Assembly: GCA_900546915.1 (NCBI GenBank)
Contig: UREY01000042.1
Location: 1 to 11,352 of the forward strand
Origin: an uncultured Eubacteriales bacterium
Lineage (GTDB): Bacteria; Bacillota; Clostridia; Oscillospirales; Oscillospiraceae
Direction: 5' to 3'
Length of the DNA: 11,352 bases
Both the position numbers and the translations under genes were made by a program. Shown here piece by piece: positions 6,934 through 11,352 of the stretch. The notes beneath the pieces are model-generated. The model was not told the DNA's origin. It saw only the letters and a program-made list of their open reading frames with translations, and did not search any database. Within the stretch, counting starts at the first letter, position 1. Each line of letters opens with the position of its first letter.

Positions 6934-8692
6934 GTTCCAATTCCTCCTTCGACAGCTGGGACAGCGCGATTTGCCGGTAGACCTCGCAGGATTTCAGCAG
7001 TTCCGGATGGGTGCCCTGCCCCACGACTTTTCCGTCGTCCAGCACTAAAATGAGATCCGCATCCCGGATGGTGCCGATTCGCTGGGCTACAATGAGACTG
7101 GTGATGCCGGCGGTTTCCTGCTTCAGGGTCTGGCGCAGGACCCGGTCGGTCCGATAGTCCAGAGCGGAGAAGCTGTCGTCGAAAATATAGATTTCCGGTT
7201 TCCGGCATACGGCCCGGGCGATGGCCAGCCGCTGCTTTTGTCCGCCGGAGAGGTTGGCGCCTCCCTGGGCCACGGCCCCGTCATAGCCGATGGTGTCTAC
7301 GAAGTCCGTGGCCTGGGCAATTGCAACGGCCTGTTGAACCTGCTCCTGGGTGGCGTGCTCGGCTCCGTATGTGACGTTTGACGAGACGGTGCCGGAGAAC
7401 ATGACCGCTTTCTGAGGGACGTAGCCCAGCTTTTCATGCAGCGCGTCCAAGGCATAGTCCCGTACGTCCACTCCATCCACCAGAACCTGGCCGCCGGTCA
7501 CGTCGTAAAAGCGGGGAATTAAATTGACCAGGCTGGTTTTGCCGGAGCCGGTGGCGCCGATGAAGGCCACCGTTTGGCCCTTCCGGGCGCGGAAGCTGAC
7601 ATGCTCCAGGATGTTGTCGCTGGCGTCGGGATAGCGGAAGGTCACGTCCCGGAATTCCACTTCTCCCTCCTGCCCGGGCAGGCCTTCCCGCCGCTTGCCG
7701 TCGGTGATGGAGGAGTGGGTTTCCAGGACCTCCAGCACCCGCTTTCCGGACACGGACACCCGGGGCCATATGATATAAATCATGACCAGCATCATAAAAG
7801 CGGCGACCACCTGCATGGCGTAAGAAGAGAAGACGACCATGTCGGAGAAGAGGCCCACCCGTTGGGCGATGGCCGGCGCGCCGGTGAGGGGAATGGCTCC
7901 GATGAGGTAAGCGCCGATCCAATAGATGGAGAGCGTCAGGCCGTTCATGACCAGATTCATGCCGGGAAACATAATGGCCATGATCCGGTTGGCGGTCAGG
8001 TTGTTGGAGGTGAGCTGGTCATTGGCTGTCTGGAATTTCTTCTCCTGGTAGTCCTCGGCATTGTAGGCCCGGACCACCCGCAGACCGGTGAGATTTTCCC
8101 GGGTGACCCGGTTCAGGTTATCCGTGAGCGTCTGGATTCGCTTAAACCGGGGCATGGCGAAGGTGACGGCAATAAGAATCAGCACCAGCATGAACAACAC
8201 GGCGCAGAAGGTGGCGGTGGTCCACTGCCAGCTCTTGGACTGAATTTTGCAAATGGCCCACACGGCCATAATGGGCGCTTTGATGATGACCTGAAGCCCC
8301 ATGGCGACCAGCATTTGAATCTGGGTCACGTCGTTGGTGGTCCGGGTGATCAGGCTGGCGGTGGAAAACCGGTTGATTTCCTGCATGGAAAAGTTTTCCA
8401 CCTGGCTGAAAATACCGGCGCGGAGCCGCATGGAAAAGGAAGCGGCGATCCGGGCGGCCAGATAACCGGTCATGACGGAAAGCGCCAGGCTTCCCAGGGC
8501 GCACAGCAGCATCTTCCCGCCGGCCAGCCAGATGTCGGCCATAGCGCTGCCCTCCGTCTGGACCAGGGTGGTGATTTCCGACATGTAGTCCGGCATGGTG
8601 AGATCCAGCCAGACCTGGCCTACTATCAAAAGAGTGCTCAGGATAATCATCATGATTTCCTTCTTTTGAAATCGTTTGAATAATCTTAGCAT
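6926..8692 (-). CDS. ABC multidrug-type exporter, subunit 1 (degenerate catalytic site)
   Basis: This 588-residue half-transporter has an N-terminal membrane domain (about 12-315) and a nucleotide-binding domain (about 345-580). Walker A GATGSGKTS is at 379-387, Q427 is in the Q-loop, the canonical LSGGQ is at 481-485 and the SALD D-loop at 509-512. Walker B reads IYIFDD (501-506), so Asp506 replaces the catalytic Glu. The switch reads VAQR, so Gln537 replaces His. This pair of changes is the known mark of the non-hydrolysing site of heterodimeric exporters. It fits the neighbour's LSAGQ, which would face this subunit's Walker A, while this subunit's intact LSGGQ would complete the active site of the neighbour. 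The ATG lies within the overlap with the end of the MarR gene (ATGCTAA), with GTGAGG (8700-8705) 7 bases upstream. Substrate unknown. Confidence 0.95.
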   Translation of the reverse strand: MLRLFKRFQKKEIMMIILSTLLIVGQVWLDLTMPDYMSEITTLVQTEGSAMADIWLAGGKMLLCALGSLALSVMTGYLAARIAASFSMRLRAGIFSQVENFSMQEINRFSTASLITRTTNDVTQIQMLVAMGLQVIIKAPIMAVWAICKIQSKSWQWTTATFCAVLFMLVLILIAVTFAMPRFKRIQTLTDNLNRVTRENLTGLRVVRAYNAEDYQEKKFQTANDQLTSNNLTANRIMAIMFPGMNLVMNGLTLSIYWIGAYLIGAIPLTGAPAIAQRVGLFSDMVVFSSYAMQVVAAFMMLVMIYIIWPRVSVSGKRVLEVLETHSSITDGKRREGLPGQEGEVEFRDVTFRYPDASDNILEHVSFRARKGQTVAFIGATGSGKTSLVNLIPRFYDVTGGQVLVDGVDVRDYALDALHEKLGYVPQKAVMFSGTVSSNVTYGAEHATQEQVQQAVAIAQATDFVDTIGYDGAVAQGGANLSGGQKQRLAIARAVCRKPEIYIFDDSFSALDYRTDRVLRQTLKQETAGITSLIVAQRIGTIRDADLILVLDDGKVVGQGTHPELLKSCEVYRQIALSQLSKEELEHA

Positions 8693-9126
8693 AATTTTTC
8701 CTCACTTTGCCTTTGATGTTGCGCGACCAACTTGTGGAGGACCCGAATGAAACACTGGATTTCCTCGTCATCCAGAACGGATAAGAATTGCTCCATTTGC
8801 GCCATGACCTGGGCCTCCTTTTGCTGGACATGCTGCCGTCCTGCCGGGGTCAGGGCGACCCGGATGCGCCGGCGGTCCTGCATATGGAGCTGGCGCTCTA
8901 TAAGCCCCTTTCTCTCCAGCGCGGCGAAAATAGCCGCCACCCGGGCGGAAGACACGCCCATGGACCGGCACAGCTCTCCCGGCGCAGCGCCGTCCGGCAT
9001 CCCGGCCAGCAGATGCATGATCATGCCCTCTCCTTTGGATTGCATCTGTACGTCAGGCGGAAGCTTATGCTGGGTCAGGGTTGCGAAAATGTTGAAGATT
9101 TCCGAGGCGGCCTGCCGTCGATCCAC
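8686..9126 (-). CDS. MarR-family transcriptional regulator
   Basis: The 146-residue product is a winged-helix repressor of the MarR type, probably controlling its own operon in response to an exporter substrate. The N-terminal helix region (about 1-30) is followed by a helix-turn-helix around 47-76 (AAPGELCRSMGVSSARVAAI), a wing with DRRRIRVALT at 84-93 and long C-terminal dimerisation helices (94-140, rich in Gln and Glu). The start is set at GTG (9126-9124) because AAAGGAG lies 8 bases before it. Another in-frame GTG three codons earlier is too close to that site, and the longer upstream extension would run through the operator and promoter. The stop overlaps the ATG of the first exporter gene by 7 bases. 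The ligand cannot be inferred. Confidence 0.9.
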   Translation of the reverse strand: MDRRQAASEIFNIFATLTQHKLPPDVQMQSKGEGMIMHLLAGMPDGAAPGELCRSMGVSSARVAAIFAALERKGLIERQLHMQDRRRIRVALTPAGRQHVQQKEAQVMAQMEQFLSVLDDEEIQCFIRVLHKLVAQHQRQSEEKLC

Positions 9127-9160
9127 AGCACACACTCCTTTCGGCTTCAAAATGTTAATA

Positions 9161-9177
9161 CTGTTAGAATCTAACAG
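9161..9177. promoter_or_regulatory. Perfect 17-bp palindromic operator, probable MarR binding site
   Basis: CTGTTAGAATCTAACAG is two perfect 8-base half-sites around one central base. It lies just downstream of the -10 of the minus-strand promoter, on or next to the expected transcription start (about 9179), where a bound dimer would block initiation. A further TGTTA at 9153-9157 repeats part of the half-site 9 bases away. Length and symmetry match typical MarR operators. Confidence 0.8.
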
Positions 9178-9185
9178 GTAGGAGT

Positions 9186-9213
9186 ATTTTACCACGGTCC
9201 CTCCAAATGTCAA
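9186..9213 (-). promoter_or_regulatory. Sigma-A type promoter of the marR-exporter operon
   Basis: On the minus strand, TTGACA (9213-9208) and TAAAAT (9191-9186) are separated by 16 bases. The predicted start near 9179 gives a leader of about 53 bases to the GTG at 9126. The operator palindrome directly follows the -10. Confidence 0.8.
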
Positions 9214-9482
9214 CTGCCTGGATTTGGAATTCACAATTTGTTTACAGTGCTCAAAATGGAGGGGTCAAATTTGTTGAAACAGACGATAGCTCCCAGCGGA
9301 GCGCCGTCTGCCAAAGGCGCCCTGGGGCCCCGCCGGGCGCTTTTGGGATCTACGGGGCAAATGCATGGAGCTCCGTCGCGCAGTGCTGGATCAGGGGGTA
9401 TGGAGGTAGTGTGCGCACAGGAAAGAGCTCTGTCCGTTGGTTAAAGTGACGAAAAATTTTGCTGAATATGTGAATATTTTTG
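9214..9482. other. Gene-free divergent region with a GC-rich hairpin cluster
   Basis: No convincing gene lies here. On the + strand four hairpins follow one another: 9280-9310 (CAGACG/CGTCTG outer and GCTCC/GGAGC inner stems); 9311-9346 (12-bp stem with one G-T pair, 12-base loop containing GGGGCCCC); 9352-9376 (7-bp stem with one G-T pair); and 9378-9416 (GCGCA/TGCGC). The stretch then turns sharply AT-rich (9442-9482). None of these is followed by a free T-run. The known promoters on both sides start outside the block, so it is not the leader of either mapped transcript. Confidence 0.5.
9463..9478. promoter_or_regulatory. Small repeat upstream of the Gate-protein promoter
   Basis: TGAATAT occurs twice in direct orientation one base apart (9463-9469 and 9471-9477). 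The same bases form an inverted repeat AATAT-GTGA-ATATT (9465-9478). It ends 4 bases before the -35 hexamer, a position suited to an activator or repressor. The surrounding AT-richness makes chance occurrence quite possible. Confidence 0.3.
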
Positions 9483-9511
9483 TTGAAATTTCTTGCTTCA
9501 TCCACTACAAT
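9483..9511 (+). promoter_or_regulatory. Sigma-A type promoter of the Gate-domain gene
   Basis: TTGAAA (9483-9488) and TACAAT (9506-9511) are separated by exactly 17 bases, with AT-rich DNA upstream. The predicted start near 9518 leaves a leader of about 35 bases to the ATG at 9553. Confidence 0.8.
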
Positions 9512-9552
9512 AGGTGCGGGCACATGGAAATCAGATGGAGGAGGAATTCCAT

Positions 9553-10755
9553 ATGGAAAGTCCTGTCAATCAAACCATCCCCGGCGCGAAACCGGCCACC
9601 GGCGAAAAGCGAGCGATTAGTGTGGAGGCTTTCGTTTTCCTTGGCGTGTTCATCCTGATTTTTGGACTGCTCAGCAGCAGAATGGGACTGGTCAACCTGC
9701 TCAACACCATGATGAATACCGCGTTCGACCTGCTGATCAACACGGTGCTGTACATCATGGGCATCGCCGTACTGGCCGGCGCCCTGGGCGCCATGCTGAC
9801 GGAGTTCGGCGTGGTGGCGCTGATCAATAAGCTCTTGTCGCCCCTGATGGGCGTCCTGTATGGGTTACCCGGGGCGGCGTCCATCGGAATTGTGACAACC
9901 TATCTCTCGGATAACCCGGCAATTTTAACTCTGGCCGATGACCCCAGCTTCCGCCGCTATTTTAAGCGGTACCAGCTGCCCGCCTTGACCAATCTGGGCA
10001 CGGCCTTCGGTATGGGGGCCATCATCTCCGCTTTTATGCTGGGACTGCAGCTATTGTCCGGCGGCAATTTTGGCTTGGCCGTGTTGGTGGGCAACCTGGG
10101 CGCCGTGTTCGGCAGCATCGTCAGCACCCGTCTGATGCTGCGGTTTACCAGGCGGGTATACGGGACGGACCGCTACTGCGACACGCCGGACGGGGTTCCA
10201 CATGCGGATCTGTCCAAGCGAACCGTCCGGCCCGGCGGCATCGGGGCCCGCCTGCTGGGGGCGCTCACGGAAGGGGGAGCCACCGGCGTGAAAATGGGCG
10301 TGGAGATCATTCCCGGTGTGCTGTTAATTTGTACCTTTGTTCTGCTCCTTACCAAGGGGCCTGGAGAGGGCGGCCTGTACACAGGCGCGGCTTATGAGGG
10401 AGTCGCGGCGTTGCCCTGGCTGGGGCAGAAGCTGTCCTTCCTTCTGAAGCCTCTGTTCGGCTTCACCAGCGCCGAGGGCATTGCCGTGCCCATTACTGCA
10501 TTGGGCGCTGCCGGGGCGGCCATTGGCCTGGTGCCCGGACTGCTCTCCTCCGGCTTGGCCGGTCCCCAAGATGTGGCAGTGTTCACTGCCATGTGCATGT
10601 GCTGGAGCGGTTACTTGTCCACCCACGTGGCCATGATGGCCAGCCTGAAGTGCAGCGGCCTCACCGGCCGGGCCATTGTCTGCCACACCATCGGCGGATT
10701 GTGCGCCGGTATCTTCGCCCACTGGGTGTTCGCCCTGCTGTCCCTGCTGGTATAG
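9553..10755 (+). CDS. Gate-domain (nucleoside recognition) membrane protein
   Basis: The 400-residue product is a polytopic membrane protein with a Gate/nucleoside-recognition domain, the fold shared by SpmA/SpmB, YjiH and the FeoB core. These proteins are linked to transport, but the substrate of this one is unknown. A short polar N-terminus (1-21) precedes hydrophobic segments near 25-41, 60-81, 87-105, 147-168, 173-192, 249-267, 308-335 and 375-399. The first Gate-like block covers about 60-165, with the loop GLPGAASIGIVTTYLSDNPAIL at 104-125 written here only in part as its conserved core SDNPAIL (119-125). A second similar block lies at about 240-395. The start is set at ATG 9553 because GGAGGAGG (9537-9544) lies 8 bases before it; an earlier in-frame GTG at 9514 would precede the expected transcript start. 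A decayed gene follows 33 bases after the stop, probably once in the same operon. Confidence 0.85.
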   Translation: MESPVNQTIPGAKPATGEKRAISVEAFVFLGVFILIFGLLSSRMGLVNLLNTMMNTAFDLLINTVLYIMGIAVLAGALGAMLTEFGVVALINKLLSPLMGVLYGLPGAASIGIVTTYLSDNPAILTLADDPSFRRYFKRYQLPALTNLGTAFGMGAIISAFMLGLQLLSGGNFGLAVLVGNLGAVFGSIVSTRLMLRFTRRVYGTDRYCDTPDGVPHADLSKRTVRPGGIGARLLGALTEGGATGVKMGVEIIPGVLLICTFVLLLTKGPGEGGLYTGAAYEGVAALPWLGQKLSFLLKPLFGFTSAEGIAVPITALGAAGAAIGLVPGLLSSGLAGPQDVAVFTAMCMCWSGYLSTHVAMMASLKCSGLTGRAIVCHTIGGLCAGIFAHWVFALLSLLV

Positions 10756-10788
10756 CGTGCTCGGCAGAAAATGAGAAGGAGGATTGGA

Positions 10789-11217
10789 ATGAAACCGGGA
10801 TTTTCTGAACAAGCAAAGACCATCATGAACGAGCGCTTTGGACGCGACCGGGAGATCGCCCGTGCCACTGTTTGGGGGGGACCGGCCTGAGGTCCGAACG
10901 GTAAACGGCTACTATGAGGACGGGGCGTTTTATGTGATCACCCATGCCAAGTCCAACAAAATCCGGTAAATTGCAAGCAATCCCCATGTGCGGTCGCGGG
11001 AGAGTGGTTCACCGCTCATGGAACGGCGGTCCTGCTGGGGGCGTTCTGCCGGGAGGAGAATGCCTGCCCGGCGCAAAAACTCCGGGATGTGTTTGCAGCC
11101 TGGATAGACAGCGGACATTCCGACTTGACGGACGAATACACGTGTATTCTTCGTATTTCCCTGCCGGACGGCGTGCTGTTTTCCCGAGGCGAACGGTTTG
11201 AGCTGACGTTTGCATAA
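10789..11217 (+). pseudogene. Decayed pyridoxamine 5'-phosphate oxidase-family (FMN split-barrel) gene
   Basis: The reading frame starts well (ATG 10789, with AAGGAGG 6 bases before it) and gives MKPGFSEQAKTIMNERFG, the usual start of small clostridial PPOX-family proteins of about 140 residues. It is broken three times. First, a net +1 shift near the G-run at 10874-10880 leads to TGA 10888-10890. Second, the continuation in the next frame (RPEVRTVNGYYEDGAFYVI) ends in TAA at 10967-10969, where the family has Gln. Third, a one-base loss near 10990 shifts the frame again, after which GEWFTAHG through FAAWIDSGH and TCILRISLPDGVLFSRG reads to TAA 11215-11217. Corrected length is about 142 codons, so the gene is full length but non-functional. 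The family binds FMN; its reaction in this group is unknown. Sequencing error could explain an indel, less easily all three lesions. Confidence 0.88.
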
Positions 11218-11295
11218 CCGGCTTTTTGCTGTGTTCCGGGAAAGCGTGCTTCCTTCCACAGCTGATGCCGGTTCCTGCCCGAAATGCAGAGTCCT

Positions 11296-11352
11296 ATGGT
11301 AAGCGTCAAACCTACCACCGACTTGCGGAAGGCTCTCCAATATGAAACAATA
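11296..11352 (+). CDS. Possible Phd/YefM-type antitoxin, N-terminal fragment (partial)
   Basis: An open frame from ATG 11296 runs off the right edge with 19 codons: MVSVKPTTDLRKALQYETI. The M-x-x-[VI]-[KR]-P-x-[ST]-DLR start is typical of Phd/YefM antitoxins, which neutralise a RelE/YoeB or Doc-type toxin encoded just downstream and repress their own operon. Only the first helix region is visible. The ribosome binding site is weak (AGAG about 5 bases before the ATG) and no clear promoter is seen, so the call rests on the N-terminal motif alone. A toxin gene would lie outside the window. Confidence 0.5.
   Translation, partial: MVSVKPTTDLRKALQYETI

Noticed and set aside
9127..9234. Longer N-terminus for the MarR protein
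   Set aside because: The extension would encode residues across the operator and promoter. GTG 9126 has AAAGGAG at the right distance and begins the conserved domain.
9311..9346. Strong 12-bp hairpin as a terminator
   Set aside because: Its T's are inside the stem and no free T-run follows in either direction, so I kept it as part of the structured block only.
9207..9449. Two overlapping + strand frames of 68-80 codons (starting at 9207 and 9238)
   Set aside because: Neither has a good ribosome binding site, a recognisable product or normal composition. They run through the GC-rich hairpin cluster and overlap the minus-strand promoter side.
10930..11340. Minus-strand frame of 136 codons opposite the PPOX pseudogene
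   Set aside because: The + strand carries recognisable family sequence in three frames. The antisense frame has no ribosome binding site or known product.

Overview
The window looks like chromosomal DNA of a moderately GC-rich Gram-positive anaerobe of the Clostridia, perhaps Oscillospiraceae-like. This is an inference from strong AGGAGG ribosome binding sites, sigma-A type promoters, hairpin-plus-T terminators, two C-terminally SLH-anchored surface proteins, a MarR-controlled heterodimeric ABC exporter and a clostridial-style Gate-domain membrane protein. No rRNA, tRNA, CRISPR array or intact insertion sequence is visible.

Left part (1-4392, + strand, cell surface). The window opens inside a gene whose product ends in a Pro-Glu-Gln repeat and a short unrecognised tail. 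Next is a secreted polysaccharide deacetylase (CE4/NodB) with two chitobiase-type beta domains and three SLH repeats, closed by a hairpin terminator. An unassigned ~250 bp stretch leads to a near-consensus promoter, a ~120 nt leader and a second SLH surface protein. That protein has a Cys-pair segment, three SLH repeats and a Pro-Glu-Thr tail, and its gene ends in a textbook terminator.

Middle (4393-5136) is ~740 bp without a convincing gene. It contains several hairpins and a second strong terminator pointing right, with no gene in front of it.

The minus-strand operon (9213 down to 5137) is marR - ABC subunit 1 - ABC subunit 2. The genes overlap by 7 and 8 nt, so they are probably translationally coupled. 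A sigma-A promoter has a perfect 17-bp palindrome at the expected transcription start, a good autorepression site for the MarR protein. Subunit 1 has Asp for the catalytic Glu and Gln for the switch His, and subunit 2 has LSAGQ instead of LSGGQ. Together these describe a heterodimeric exporter with one degenerate ATP site.

Right part (9214-11352, + strand). After a GC-rich, hairpin-dense noncoding block comes a well-formed promoter and a Gate-domain (nucleoside recognition) membrane protein. It is followed by a decayed pyridoxamine-phosphate-oxidase-family gene carrying two frameshifts and a nonsense codon. The last 57 bases look like the start of a Phd/YefM-type antitoxin.

I did not find convincing evidence of a new biological system. 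The items most worth a second look are the two noncoding structured blocks, the promoter/operator arrangement of the exporter operon, the recent-looking pseudogene and the possible toxin-antitoxin locus running off the right edge.
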